Assembly: GCA_023055355.1 (NCBI GenBank)
Contig: JALJCS010000038.1
Location: 6,058,821-6,122,820, forward strand
Direction of reading: 5' to 3'
Source of the DNA: Agelaius tricolor
Lineage: Eukaryota; Chordata; Aves; Passeriformes; Icteridae
Length of the DNA stretch: 64,000 bases
In this document: positions 25,380 to 36,619 of the stretch, one piece after another
Position numbering within the stretch: the stretch's first letter is position 1
Layout of the letters: every line of letters begins with the position of its first letter
Notes under the pieces: model-generated
Told to the model about the DNA's origin: nothing
The model's database searches: none
The model's input: the letters and a program-made list of their open reading frames with translations, nothing else
Translations under genes and position numbers: made by a program

Positions 25380-26880
25380 TAAAAAATAAAAAAATTTAAA
25401 AAAAATTTAAAAAAATTAAATAAAAAAATAAAATAAAAAGCTTGAAATATAGAAAATTAGAAATAAAAATTAACTAAAAAATAAAATTAAAAAAAGCTAT
25501 TAAAATAGAAAAATTAAAAAAAATTAGGTAAAAAATAAAATAAAAAAAAAGCTTTGAAAATAGAAAAATTTAAAAAATAAAAAGTTTTAAAGATAGAGAA
25601 ATAAAAAATAAAAATTAAATAATAAATTTAAAAATAAACTAAAAAGCTTTAAAAATAGAAAAATTAAATATAAATATTAAATTAAAAAAATTAAAAAATA
25701 AAAAGCTTTAAAAATAGAAAAATTAAATATAAAAATTAAATTAAAAAAATTAAAAAATAAAAAGCTTTAAAAATAGAAAAATTAAAAATAAAAATTAGGT
25801 TAAAAATACAATTAAAAAAATAAACTAAAAAGCTTTAAAAATAGAAAAATTAAAAATAAAAATAAATTAAAAATAAAATTAAGAAATAAAATAAAAAGCT
25901 TTAAAAATAGAAAAATTAAAAAAATAAAATAAAAAGCTTTAAAAATAGAAAAACTAAAAACAAAAATTAAATATAAAAAAAACTAAAAAAAAATAAAAAG
26001 CTTTAAAAATAAAAATTAAATAAAAAATTAAATTAAAAAATAAAAAGCTTTAAAAATAGAAAAATAAAAAATAAAAATGAAATAAAAAATAAAATTAAAA
26101 AAAGCTTTAAAAATAGAAAAATTAAAAATAAAAATTAGGTAAAAAATACAATTAAAAAAATAAACTAAAAAGCTTTAAAAATAGAAAAATTAAAAATAAA
26201 AATAAAAAAAAAAAATTAAGAAATAAAATAAAAAGCTTTAAAAATAGAAAAATTAAAAAAAATAAAATAAAAAGCTTTAAAAATAGAAAAACTAAAAACA
26301 AAAATTAAAAAAAAATAAAACTAAAAAAATAAAATAAAAAGCTTTAAAAATGGAAAGCTTTAAAAATAAAGATTAAATAAAAAATTAAATTAAAAAAATA
26401 AAAAGCTTTAAAAATAGAAAAATTAAAAATAAAAATAAAATAAAAAATAAAATTAAAAAAAGTTTAAAAATAGAAAAATTAGAAATAAAAAAGAAAAAAA
26501 AAATTAAAAATTAAAATAAAAAGCTTTAGAAATAGAAAAATTAAAAATAAACATTAAAAAAAAGCTTTAAAAAAGAAAATTCAAACTAAAAATTAAGTGA
26601 AAAATAAAAAGTAAAATAAAAAATAAATAAAATTAAAAGCTTTAAAAATAGAAAATAAATAAATATAAAATAAAAAATAAAATTAAAAAATAAAATAAAA
26701 AGCTTTAAAAATAGAAAAATTAAAAATAAAAATTAAATAAAAAATAAAAAAATAACATGCTTTAAAAATAGAAAATTAAAACTAAAATTCAAATAAAAAA
26801 TATAATTAAAAAATAAAATTAATTGAAAATAAATTAAAAACAAAATAAAAACCAGAAAGTGCTGTAAAGTGCTGTAAAAA
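25380..26880. repeat. A-rich left arm, AAAGCTTTAAAAATAG repeats
   Basis: About 1.5 kb made almost only of A and T, with a HindIII-like AAGCTT recurring at irregular spacing of roughly 40-90 bp inside AAAAAGCTTTAAAAATAGAA. It is a degenerate tandem array whose reverse complement forms 28,140-29,500. No gene. Confidence 0.85.
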
Positions 26881-26894
26881 TTCCATAAAAGGCG

Positions 26895-28108
26895 GTGCCG
26901 TCAAGCGCGACTGTAGTAAAACTGTCGTAAAAGCTGCCGTAAAGCGCGACTGTCGTAAAAGCTGCCGTAAAGCGCGACTGTCGTAAAAGCTGCCGTAAAG
27001 CGCGACTGTCGTAAAACTGCCGTAAAGCGCGACTGTCGCAAAAGGTGCCGTAAAGCGCGACTGTCGCAAAAGGTGCCGTAAAGCGCGACTGTCGTAAAAG
27101 CTGCCGTAAAGCGTGACTGTCGTAAAGGTGCCGTAAAGCGTGACTGTCGTAAAAGGTGCCGTAAAGCGCGACTGTCGCAAAAGGTGCCGTAAAGCGCGAC
27201 TGTCGTAAAAGCTGCCGTAAAGCGCGACTGTCGTAAAAGGTGCCGTAAAGCGCGACTGTCGTAAAAGGTGCCGTAAAGCGCGACTGTCGTAAAAGCTGCC
27301 GTAAAGCGTGACTGTCGTAAAGGTGCCGTAAAGCGTGACTGTCGTAAAAGGTGCCGTAAAGCGCGACTGTCGCAAAAGGTGCCGTAAAGCGCGACTGTCG
27401 TAAAAGCTGCCGTAAAGCGCGACTGTCGTAAAAGGTGCCGTAAAGCGCGACTGTCGTAAAAGGTGCCGTAAAGCGCGACTGTCGTAAAAGCTGCCGTAAA
27501 GCGCGACTGTCGTAAAAGCTGCCGTAAAGCGCGACTGTCGTAAAAGGTGCCGTAAAGCGCGACTGTCGTAAAAACTGCCGTAAAGCGTGACTGTCGTAAA
27601 ACGTGCCGTAAAGCGCGACTGTCGCAAAAGGTGCCGTAAAGCGCGACTGTCGTAAAAGCGGCCGTAAAGCGCGACTATCGTAAAAGCGGCCGTAAAGCGC
27701 GACTGTCGTAAAAGCGGCCGTAAAGCGCGACTGTCGTAAAAGCGGCCGTAAAGCGCGACTGTCGTAAAAGCGGCCGTAAAGCGCGACTGTCGTAAAAGGT
27801 GCCGTAAAGCGCGACTGTCGTAAAACTGCCGTAAAGCGCGACTGTCGCAAAAGGTGCCGTAAAGCGCGACTGTCGTAAAAGGTGCCGTAAAGCGCGACTG
27901 TCGTAGAAGGTGCCGTAAAGCGCGACTGTCGTAAAACTGCCGTAAAGCGCGACTGTCGCAAAAGGTGCCGTAAAGCGCGACTGTCGTAAAAGGTGCCGTA
28001 AAGCGCCACTGTCGTAAAAGGTGCCGTAAAGCGCCAGTGTCGTAAAACTGCCGTAAAGCGCGACTGTCGTAAAACTGCCGTAAAGCGCGACTGTCGTAAC
28101 AGGTGCAT
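26895..28108. repeat. 28-bp CpG-rich minisatellite, about 43 copies
   Basis: The unit GCCGTAAAGCGCGACTGTCG plus TAAAAGCT or TAAAAGGT repeats with a 28-bp period (GCCGT at 26936, 26964, 26992 and so on; some 25-27-bp variants). Each unit holds two related half-sites (YCGTAAAR) and about four CpGs, so this is a CpG-dense island inside nearly pure A/T sequence. Because 28 is not a multiple of three and the unit has no stops on the minus strand, 273- and 424-codon open frames appear; these are artefacts. Confidence 0.95.
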
Positions 28109-28139
28109 TTTTACGACGGTCGCGCTTTACGACACTACC

Positions 28140-29505
28140 TTTTATGGAACTTTTATGGTACTTTACAGCACTTTATGGATTTTATTTTGTTTTTTTATTA
28201 ATTTTTAGTTAATTTTTTTTTAATTTAATTTTTATCTTTTATTTTTAGTTTTAATTTTTCTATTTTTCAAGCTTTTTATTTTATTTTTATCTTTTATTTT
28301 TAGTTTCAATTTTTCTATTTTTCAAGCTTTTTATTTTTTTGTGTTAATTTTCTTTTTTATTTAATTTTTAGTTTTAAGTTTTCTATTTTTAAAGCATTTA
28401 TTTTATTTTTTAAATTTTATTTTTTATTTAATTTTTAGTTTTAATTTTTCTATTTTTAAAGCATTTTATTTTTTTATTTTTATTTTTATCTTAATTTTTG
28501 TTTTGATTTTTTTATTTTTAAAGCATTTTTTTTCTATTTAATTTTTATTTTTGATTTATCTATTTTTAAAGCTTTTTATTTTATTTTTTAATTTTATTTT
28601 TTATTTAATTTTAATTTTTAATTTTTCCATTTTTAAAGCATTTATTTTATTTTTTTAATTTTATTTTTTATTTAATTTTAATTTTTAATTTTTCCATTTT
28701 TAAAGCATTTATTTTATTTTTTTAATTTTATTTTTTATTTAATTTTTAGTTTTCATTTTTTACTTACAAAATATTTATTTTATTTTTTAATTTTATTTTT
28801 TATTTAATTTTAATTTTTAATTTTTCCATTTTTAAAGCATTTATTTAATTTTTTTTTTAATTTAATTTTTAGTTTTCATTTTTTACTTACAAAATATTTA
28901 TTTTATTTTTTTAATTTTATTTTTTATTTCATTTTTATTTTTGCTTTATCTATTTTTAAAGCATTTATTTTATTTTTTTTAATTTTTAGTTTTGATTTTT
29001 TTTATTTTTAAAGCATTTATTTGATTTTTTAAATTTTATTTTTATCTTAATTTTTAGTTTTGATTTTTTTATTTTTAAAGCATTTATTTTATTAATTACT
29101 TTTTATTTACTTTTTATTTTTGAGTTTTCTATTTTTAAAGCTTTTTATTCTATTTTTTAATTTTATTTTTTATTTAATTTTTATTTTTAATTTTTTTATT
29201 TTTAAAGCATTTTTTAATTTTTTTAATTTTATTTTTTATTTCATTTTTAGTTTTAATTTTTCATTTTTAAACTTTTTTTATTTTTTTATTTTTTTATTTC
29301 ATTTTTATTTTTTGCTTTTTCTATTTTTAAAGCATTTCTTTTATTTTTAAATTTTATTTTTTATTTAACTTTTAGTTTTGATTCTTCTATTTTTAAAGCT
29401 TTTTTTTTTAATTGTTACTTTTAATTTTTCTTTTTTTCTCTTTTTCTTTTTTCTTTTTTTTTTCTTTTTTTTTAATTTTTAAAGCTTTTTATTTTATTTT
29501 ATTTG
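28140..29505. repeat. T-rich right arm of the palindrome
   Basis: The reverse-complement counterpart of the left arm, with CTATTTTTAAAGCATTTATT units at intervals. Blocks around 28,600-28,900 are near-identical internal duplications. No gene; hydrophobic Phe-rich open frames here come from T-richness. Confidence 0.85.
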
Positions 29506-29529
29506 GTGCTGTCCAGACCAACTCAAGCT

Positions 29530-29765
29530 GGTGATTGTGGTGGTGTTTGAGGGTCTTGCAGTTACCCCGATTAATAGGTGGTAGAGATGATGTTTGGAGG
29601 CCACAGTGTTACAGGTAGGGGTTAAACAGTTTTTTAGGGTCTTTCAGGTGATTTTTCAGGGATTTTTAGGGATTTTTTAGGGGTTTTTTTGCAGGAGTTT
29701 TTTAGGAATTCTCTGGAAATGTTTAGGATACCTTTAGGGCTTTTTCAGAGCTTTTAAAATAATTT
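29530..29765 (+). repeat. inverted LTR-end scrap followed by degenerate TTTTAGGG tract
   Basis: Bases 29530-29554 are an exact 25-bp reverse complement of the end of the LTR at 24309-24333. Then come AGATGATGTTTGGAGGCC and a tract of GGGATTTTTAGGG-like repeats. The tract resembles those at 39.64-40.19 kb and 40.69-40.83 kb, including the shared TTTAGGATACCTTTAGGGC and GCTTTTTCAGAGCTTTTAAAA strings. Confidence 0.7.
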
Positions 29766-30240
29766 TTTAATGACTGTCTTACCGGGGTGCCCCAGCCACC
29801 CAAGGCACCCCGTGCCGGCGCCGCAGCGCTCCAGCCCAGCCTCCCATCTCCACGGCCCCGCCGCCACCCCCCACTGCTTTCGCTGCAGCTTTGGTACAGC
29901 CCGGTCCCGGTTCCGAGCCACTGCGTGCCGCTGTCCGGCCACAGCCGGCATCCCTGTGCCCTGTCATGCCACTTCTGCCGCCACTGCGTCTATACACGGC
30001 ACCACAGCAGGGGAAAACTGCAGTGCCTTGCACGTATCCTTCTGCATCTCTCCTTCTGCCGGGCACCGAGAGATCCCTCTGCAGCGCGTAACCCTGAGCA
30101 ACCGATACCTGGTGTGCCTCCACGTTTTCGCCTTCACACTCCTAGCACCCAGTGGGACTACTTTGTGCCATGATTCGTCTCCACAGCCACATCCATGCAC
30201 ACAAACCGTGCGACGAGGAGGAGGAGGAGGAGGGTGGAAT
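29766..30240. other. GC-rich stretch, nothing identified
   Basis: About 470 bp of GC-rich sequence with overlapping open frames on both strands up to 168 codons. None resembles a protein I know and there are no supporting splice sites. It may belong to an unrecognised LTR element. Confidence 0.4.
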
Positions 30241-30486
30241 ATGACAGCTGCTTTAATAAATGTAGGACAGACATAATTATTTTGCCCCTGCAAATGCCAA
30301 CCCTTGGATCCCAACGCAAAAGAATTTCGATAAATAACCGTTCCCAAATAGCTCCAGAGTCCCCCCAGTGTTTGGGACAGATTTCTCGACCCAAAATGAG
30401 ACAGTAAATCCTCAAAATTCGCCAGCATTAATGCCAAAGTTAGAAAATTCACAACAATCTTTTGATAATTTTCAACTAACAGACTG

Positions 30487-31101
30487 GTTTGAAAAACGCC
30501 AGTCACTTGTTTTTGAAATTTTTGAAAGTTTAATAGTAATAAAATGGTTATAAAAATAGTAATACAATCAGAGTAATAATAATTTGGACAATTTGAATTA
30601 GGACAATATGAGATAACAAAAACAAAGAGTTACGGACATCGGGGTACCTTTTTCTGGGCAGCACGGGCCCGAAAAAGGACCCCCGTTAACAAAGGATTAA
30701 CCCTTAAAAGCAATAGCCTGTTGCATAGTCATACACTTCATACATGATGCATAAATTCCATTCAAACACAGGATTCTGTCTGCTCATCATCAGCTTCTTC
30801 CTTCTAATCCTAACAGTGCCTTGGAGGCGGGGAGAAGTTCGTTTCTTCTGATAAGAGGGCAATAAATTCTTTTTCTCTGAAAGATTCAGGTGTCCTGTGG
30901 CCGCTATCTCACTGCAAGTCCTTTCTTTAAAAAAAGTATCTTACATAGCATCGTTTCTATTTTAACAGTTTTTGTAACCTATAACTATATTTAACACACT
31001 ACTTAAGAGAATTAATACAGCATTACTTTCTAACACAACACATATAATATTCATTTTATTATTTCTGAAAAGCCAATCATAAAATACATGCATTTTTCAC
31101 A
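30487..31101 (-). mobile_element. 3' LTR of a minus-strand endogenous retrovirus
   Basis: On the minus strand it starts TGTGAAAAATGCATGTATTT directly after a purine-rich tract and ends near GACTGGCGTTTTTCAAA. It contains stretches I associate with a common songbird ERV LTR. It lies just downstream of env-like fragments on the same strand, which is where a 3' LTR belongs. A 5' partner was not found. Sequence from 30241 to 30486 is A/T-rich flank that I cannot assign. Confidence 0.6.
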
Positions 31102-31116
31102 ATCCCCACTCCTATT
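31102..31116 (-). other. polypurine tract of the ERV
   Basis: The minus strand reads AATAGGAGTGGGGAT immediately before the LTR's TGTGAA. The purine-rich run at this position is the expected plus-strand primer site of a retrovirus. Confidence 0.55.
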
Positions 31117-31402
31117 CTTTGTAAATCATTTGGCTTGAGCAATATTTCTTATCTACTTGCATCTTCTGGACTATGCTGGCAAAATAAAACAGGAGATTAC
31201 ACAAGGAAGAAATATAAAAACAGTTGTAACACATAAAATAAAAGATCCTAATTTCTTCTAATACATTACCCTACCAGCCAGGTTTTAACATTGTTTTCTA
31301 ATTTTTGGACTGGTACCTCGGTTATTATATGCATATATATATTTTTTTCTTCTTTGATTTCTTTTGCTTTTTCTAGAATGACTTTTCTGTGCTCATCAAT
31401 TT

Positions 31403-32055
31403 TCAACAATCTGATATATTAAACTTTCCACAAACACCCCCTTCTTTGGCCAATATATAGTCTAAAGCCAACCTATTCTGATACACTACAGGTTTTGTTT
31501 GGCTTAGCTGACTTGATAATAACTCTAAGCCTGGGCGGCTCCATTTGCTATCATTTCCATAACTGCTTGGAGTCTTGTAATACGACTCAATAGATAATTT
31601 GGGGTCAATACAGAGTTCAATTGCTGTGCTGGTTTTACTTTTTTGTTTATTATTTGTTTTTTTTACCAAATCTTGAACCGTATCTTCAAGATTAAATTTA
31701 AAACAAATCCATTCTCTCCTTTTAGACATTCAATTCCAAATCTATTACCACATTTTCCTAAGTTTCTTGTAATCCAATAATTTATTCTGTTTTGCCTACA
31801 GGTTCTTAATTTGGATGGGTTATAACAGTGGCTGTTGACATAGGTGTGTGTAATTAAAGAGGAACTTTGGTTTCTTTCCACGTGATGCTTTCTGTAGCAT
31901 TTGTGACACGATCTTGCTGGTATCCCGAAAGGGAAAAGAGAACAAATGAGTGCCAGAAACAGGAATAACAGAGGTCCAGTATGCCTTATACTCCCACCTC
32001 CCAGCCCTGTGAGGTTGCAACCCACAGCAGATGTATTTGATCTTCTCGGTGGCAA
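31403..32055 (-). pseudogene. endogenous retrovirus env remnant (broken)
   Basis: Two overlapping minus-strand fragments. The upstream one has a hydrophobic leader-like stretch (LLFLFLALICSLFPF). The downstream one holds a transmembrane-subunit motif of the GGVCGKFN type, characteristic of gamma-type retroviral Env near its CX6C region, and then stops. Frames are broken by shifts and stops, so no functional envelope is encoded. It sits between the pol remnant and the 3' LTR on the same strand. Confidence 0.65.
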
Positions 32056-32269
32056 AATACAGAGGCCAATCTGGTCTTGCCCTCTATTTCCTTGTCACTT
32101 TCTCTTAACTAATTTCCAGGCAAATTGGTTTTGACACCCTTTAACTGTGGTCTCTTACCATTCTTCAGGTATCTCTCATTCAACAGGCAGTAATAATTCC
32201 CATCCACAAAGCTAAGTTATTACTTTAACACTTTTTGCAATAAGAGCATAAATGTTGTGAACTACAATA

Positions 32270-32644
32270 CTAATTATTCTCACAATTCAAGCATTTACTT
32301 ATAACCCAGCTAGCACGTCCAGTATTGGAATGAATCAAATAAAGTTTACTGATGGAAATGGTAATTCCCCTTCTCCCCTGTACAATTCTCAGGCTAAGGT
32401 CAGAACACAAAAACAGTCTTGATCCTTCTATCTGGAGTATTCCTCCCCTAAGGAGATGTTCAGGCAGTGCTTGAAACCAGTGGTATAAGCATTGTCTTAC
32501 TTCTGAATTCAGTGTTATTCTTTGTACATTTCTTGGATCATTTGGCTTTTCCAAACTATTACCACTCAGTCCCCATTGGAAAGTCAGTTTGGTATCACCC
32601 GGTTTAAATGTGATAGTCCTTTGATTCTGCTGGCATGAATTCAC
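32270..32644 (-). pseudogene. probable env surface-subunit remnant
   Basis: A 124-codon minus-strand frame with cysteines and a QWGLSGN-like stretch. Its position just 5' of the env fragments suggests the surface subunit of the same broken element. I do not recognise the sequence directly. The flanks at 32056-32269 and 32645-33060 hold nothing I can name. Confidence 0.4.
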
Positions 32645-33059
32645 CCTTTTTCCGTGATTCTGATTGCTGCTTCGGTAGTACCTGGATAGGACTTCTTAAT
32701 AGCATAGTAATAAAAGTAAGATAATACTGCATTAACTTTTACCATTCACTTTTCTTCCAAACTTTCTGGGTTTAGCTAAAAGCTTTTTCCACAGCAGCCT
32801 CTTCTTCTTCTATCCAGCTGTGCTAATAGCTGCAGAGGCAAATTCTTCTTTTTGTGAGTTACAGTTAGTTAAATAAGAAAAGCTAGACCAATTTTAACAC
32901 GAGATGTATCACATCTATTGCTTTTTACTTTTTGGGCAGCATTTAATTGTTTTAGCCTTACAAACCCATTCTTCAGGAAAAAAAAAACAAAAACCAAAAA
33001 ACTTCTTTTTAACAGTAAAACAAAACACACAAAAGAAAAGACCAAAAACCTTCTTACTT

Positions 33060-33620
33060 AAGAAAAACAAACCACTTTGTGAGGTTTGGAGAGTCAGCAA
33101 TCTCTGCTTTGATTTTATCTTTTAGTGCTAGCCCCCCTCCCGCTCTTTTCACAGCCTTGCTGTCAATGCCGTGCTGCCACTTCGCTGCAGGGCCGGAGCA
33201 GGGGAGAACAGCCACGGGCATGGGGACCCTGGGGGCAGCCTTGGGTCCCTTTTGCCCTCTCTCTCTCTTCTTCTCTCTCTTTCTCTTTCCTTCTCTGTCT
33301 CGGCCCACTTACCGGGGCCGACGCTGCCATCCTCGACTCGGGACCCCGACAGTCTGGGAGCCACCCCGGCAGTTCCGCCACGGAGCCAGCCCGCTCCTGC
33401 CCGGCAAACCCGTGTGTCCCCTGCTGCCAGCACCGCCGCCGGGTCACCTCCATGGATCGGTGCCTGCCGCAGCCTCCGAGACCCCGCCGCTCGTAGGGAG
33501 CGGTCAGACACCTCCCAACCTTGACAACCCCAAACCTGGCGTCCCCAGGTGCTCCTGACATTCTTTTCCTTTCTCTAGTCAACTTCTCCTCTTTTCCCTT
33601 CAAGGAGAGCCCATTCTGCT
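33060..33620 (-). other. GC-rich block, possible retroviral leader with splice donor
   Basis: A GC-rich island with an internal CT-rich run. On the minus strand CGGCCCCG|GTAAGTG at about 33,310-33,325 is a strong splice-donor match, followed downstream by env fragments. One reading is a retroviral leader with its major splice donor. It may equally be an unrelated CpG island. Open frames on both strands are compositional. Confidence 0.35.
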
Positions 33621-34440
33621 AAACCCTTTCTGGACCTCAGTTCGGCATTGAATAACCTCCTAACAACCGTGTGTTAAGACACTTCCCTGCCTTTCATGCA
33701 AAAAACCCGCATTCACACTTCTGCTCTCTTCTAGCACCAAGATGTCATCACTTCACATTCTAACATCTCAGAGTTTGATAACCACCTCCCTACTTCAACT
33801 TCTCTCTTTCTTCTCTTCTTACCTGTTTTTTTGGGTTTTTGTTTTGTTTTGTTTTGGTTTTTTTTTTTTTTTATTCAACACACCTCAGATGGTATGAAGT
33901 GAACCTAACTAAATTACTTCCAAAAGTAGGCTTACAACTTTACTAGGATTGCAGTAGCTGTTAAATACCTACTGGCTAGCTGTGGCTTACTGAGTCTAAC
34001 ATCTTTGATATATAAGCTACTAGATATTTTTTTACTCTTCCTTACTCTTGAATTAAAATTTTATGAGCTACTCCATTTTCTGTATTTATGTATAAATGAT
34101 AAAGGATTTTTCTAACAAAGGTAAGCTTAAAGCTGGTACTTAGGCTAGTTTTAACTTAACTCTTTTAATTTAACAATATCTTCTTTGGTCTGTTTTACAT
34201 CATCTCCTTCTGTCAATTTTTTTCATACATGAATTTTGCTACTTGTGCATACCCCTCAATCTATAATCTATAATATTTTAATAATCTAGGTAATTTTCTG
34301 ATCTCTCTCTTTGAAGAGGGAGGGAGAACGAATAAAATTCTTGCAATTTTCTCATGGTTGGTTTTCTAGCTACTTTTATTTATTAAGTGTCTAAGATATT
34401 TTACCACTGGGTAGTGAGTCTGAGTTCTTTTATTAACCTC
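33621..34440. other. A/T-rich stretch, nothing identified
   Basis: It contains a TTTTGTTTTGTTTTGG and poly-T run near 33,840-33,875 and otherwise unremarkable A/T-rich sequence. The part next to the pol remnant may be decayed retroviral pol, but no frame survives. Confidence 0.4.
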
Positions 34441-34443
34441 CCT

Positions 34444-34869
34444 TTAATCTTGTACTAGTCTATAACTCCCATCAGACTTTACTGGGGGAAAAGGGATATT
34501 ATGAGGAAACATACAAGGTTCTAATGCCCCATCCTTTATTAGTCCTTCTATTACCGGCTTCAAATCTTCCCGTCCTTCTAAAGATACAGGATACTGACGT
34601 ACACATACGGGACAATCTTCTCTCCCAATTGTAACCCTTATGGGGTCAATATTTAATCCTCCCCTATTTCCTTCTCCAGCCCAAACTTCTTTGTTGATTT
34701 TTTTTTCTTCATCCTCTTGGCCTAATTTTAAAACTCTAGCTGTCATTTTCCCATTTTCTGATATAACTCCTATTCTTAATTGCACTTGTAAGACTCTTCC
34801 CAATAAATTGCTACCTGCCCCTGGGACCAATAAGACATCTCCCATCCAAATTTTAGTTTCTTCCCTCAA
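34444..34869 (-). pseudogene. endogenous retrovirus protease-end / reverse transcriptase start (truncated)
   Basis: A 141-codon minus-strand frame with CVRQYPVSLEGREDLKPVIE and SDGSYRLVQD. These are hallmarks of the N-terminus of retroviral reverse transcriptase of the gamma/avian ERV type. It ends just after the first RT motif, so the polymerase active site and integrase are missing. It overlaps the protease fragment upstream in another frame, which indicates a frameshift. Confidence 0.8.
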
Positions 34870-35047
34870 TTACTACATCTTTAATGAGCAGAAATGTAAA
34901 ACTTTCTCTTTTTGCCCCTGTTACTTTCACTATATGTTTGCTCACACTGTAACTTTTTGGAATATTTAACAGGCAGGTTCTCTCTGCCCCTGTGTCTATT
35001 ACAAATTCCAATTCTTCTTCTTGGGGACCCACTTTTAAAGTTATCAC
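34853..35047 (-). pseudogene. endogenous retrovirus aspartic protease fragment
   Basis: A minus-strand frame with FVIDTGAERTCL, matching the aspartic protease active-site motif (DTGA) of retroviruses. It continues to a region preceding RT but is cut by a frame change. It belongs to the same broken element as the pol and gag pieces. Confidence 0.8.
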
Positions 35048-35183
35048 AGGCTCCAGATGGTATTTGTCCCCCCCAAAAAATTAGAGCTTATGACCTCCCT
35101 ATTCCTCCTCTGTGCCCATCTCTTTAAAGATTTTCAGATCTTCCACTTACTTAGGACCATTTTCCTATTTCTTTTAAGTTTAT

Positions 35184-35387
35184 CTATTTAGCTGACGTTT
35201 CTTCTTTCCCCTCTAAAAGCTGTCCCTTAAAAACTCTTTTTTTCCCTGCATTTCGCCTTTGATATGCTGTCTCATTTATTCCTTTGATTATGTAATTACG
35301 ATAATTATTCACGTGTTTACTCCCCTCATTATTTTTACCCCACTCAGGAGGTACGGTTGGCATTTTGTCTTCTCTGGGGGTCCCCAC
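35184..35387 (-). pseudogene. probable gag C-terminal remnant
   Basis: A 67-codon minus-strand frame rich in K, R, E and N, lying just upstream of the protease on the same strand. Position and basic composition suggest the end of gag (nucleocapsid side), but no Cys-His box is seen. Sequence 35400-35790 upstream probably holds more decayed gag but has no usable frame. Confidence 0.45.
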
Positions 35388-35856
35388 AGATTATCTTTTT
35401 TCCTAAGCTTTTATTTCAGCTGCTCTGATTAATTGCCTTTCTTCCTGAGAAAAATATTATTTTCATTACAGACCTCATCTCTTCTCAAATATAAATGTTT
35501 GGACCTAAAAATTGGTCTAATTGTTCAGCTATGCCTATGGGATCCTCCAAATATCCCTTTTATTTATTTCTTAAAATTTCAGACCTCAGACGAAGTCAAA
35601 GGAGCATTTCCAAACCCTGGTCCGCCCCCTCCTATGGGAACCTCTTTTAATGGAAATAGACCAATCCCTTTATCCCATTCTTTTTGGATTTTTATCTTCT
35701 ATAGCTTTTCTCCCGTATTTTTAGGAAGAATCAGGAGAGGGCTTTCTTTTACCTGAACTTTTAGTGTTTCCATAAAGTGATTCCTTTAGAGAGTTCCCCT
35801 GAGCAGCCGGAGCTGTGGTTACCAAGGGAACGGAGCTCAGGGCAGGACGGGGGAAC

Positions 35857-36050
35857 TCGGCACAGCTCAGGGTCTGGATGCTCCAAAGGCGGGGTCTGCA
35901 GCCGGGATCGCCCGAGGGCATCGGCACAGCTCCGGGTCTGGATGCTCCAAAGGCGGGGTCTGCAGCCGGGATCGCCCGAGGGGATCGGCACAGCTCAGGG
36001 TCTCGGTCCTCCAAAGGCGGGGTCTGCAGCCGGGATCGCCCAGGGGCTGT
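35857..36050 (+). repeat. 64-bp tandem repeat, about 3 copies
   Basis: GGGTCTGGATGCTCCAAAGG starts at 35870 and 35934, with a diverged third copy at 35998. Each unit includes GGTCTGCAGCCGGGATCGCC. It is CpG-rich and lies upstream of the ERV gag remnant, so it could be part of a retroviral leader or LTR. Confidence 0.9.
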
Positions 36051-36415
36051 TCCGGTGCACACCGAGCTGCAGCGTGGATCGGCCCCACGTGGCTCACGGC
36101 GGCTGATCCGGCAGAGACAAAGCCGGCGACTGACCCCGGCTGCAGCGGCGGGAGCCGAGCAGAGTCAGGGCAGCCGGGGATGGGACAGACGGGACCCCCC
36201 CTCGGTGCGGTCAGCGCGGTACCCACGGTGCACACGGCAGGACGGACCCCCCGCCCCTTCCGCCGGCACGGCCAGCGGAGCGGCCGCGGGCCAGGCGGCC
36301 GGGACCGGGACAGACGGGCCGGGACAGACGGGCCGGGACAGACGGACTGTGCCGGAGCCGGCACAGGGGCTGGGGCAGCCGCGAACGAGTGGGGGAACAA
36401 ACGGGAATGGATGAG
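36051..36415 (+). repeat. GC-rich block with 14-bp GGGACAGACGGGCC repeats
   Basis: A CpG-rich stretch. About 36,306-36,345 holds three tandem GGGACAGACGGGCC units. Open frames on both strands are compositional. No gene recognised. Confidence 0.7.
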
Positions 36416-36619
36416 GTAATATTTCTATAAGCAAGATTGAAATGAAAGCGAGCTTTGAGATCCCTCAGTTACTGAACAACAGGAAAACAATGGTGTGGCC
36501 AGCTGAAGGTAATCCCCTTTGATGAAACAACACCCTCTGCCTGCAGACAGCTCCAAGGGGCCGAGCAGACCCTACCAGCTTGGCAGAAGGGGTCCAAAGA
36601 GGAGCTTTTAGGGTTTAAA

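Larger units (their letters stand above)
25354..29514. repeat. 4.16-kb A/T-rich imperfect palindrome
   Basis: The left edge GGCAGCACCAAATAAAATAA reappears as its reverse complement at the right edge (TTATTTGGTGCTGTCC). The left arm is A-rich with repeated AAAGCTTTAAAAATAGAAAAA units; the right arm is T-rich with the complementary CTATTTTTAAAGC units. Inner flanks also mirror each other (CATAAAAGGCGGTGCCGT against its near complement). The turn is near 28,108. A CpG-rich array of 28-bp units fills the end of the left arm, while only about one unit in inverse orientation is seen in the right arm. Confidence 0.88.

Noticed and set aside
26806..28108. Minus-strand open frames of 273 and 424 codons with repeated RQSRFTAPF-type peptide
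   Set aside because: They come from a 28-bp tandem repeat without stops; all frames are open because the period is not a multiple of three. No promoter, start context or unique sequence.
29120..29350. Phe/Leu-rich 76-codon frame that looks like a membrane protein
   Set aside because: Caused by T-richness of the palindrome arm.
30487..35387. Intact retroviral genes
   Set aside because: gag, pol and env pieces are truncated, frameshifted and separated; RT catalytic motifs and integrase are absent.
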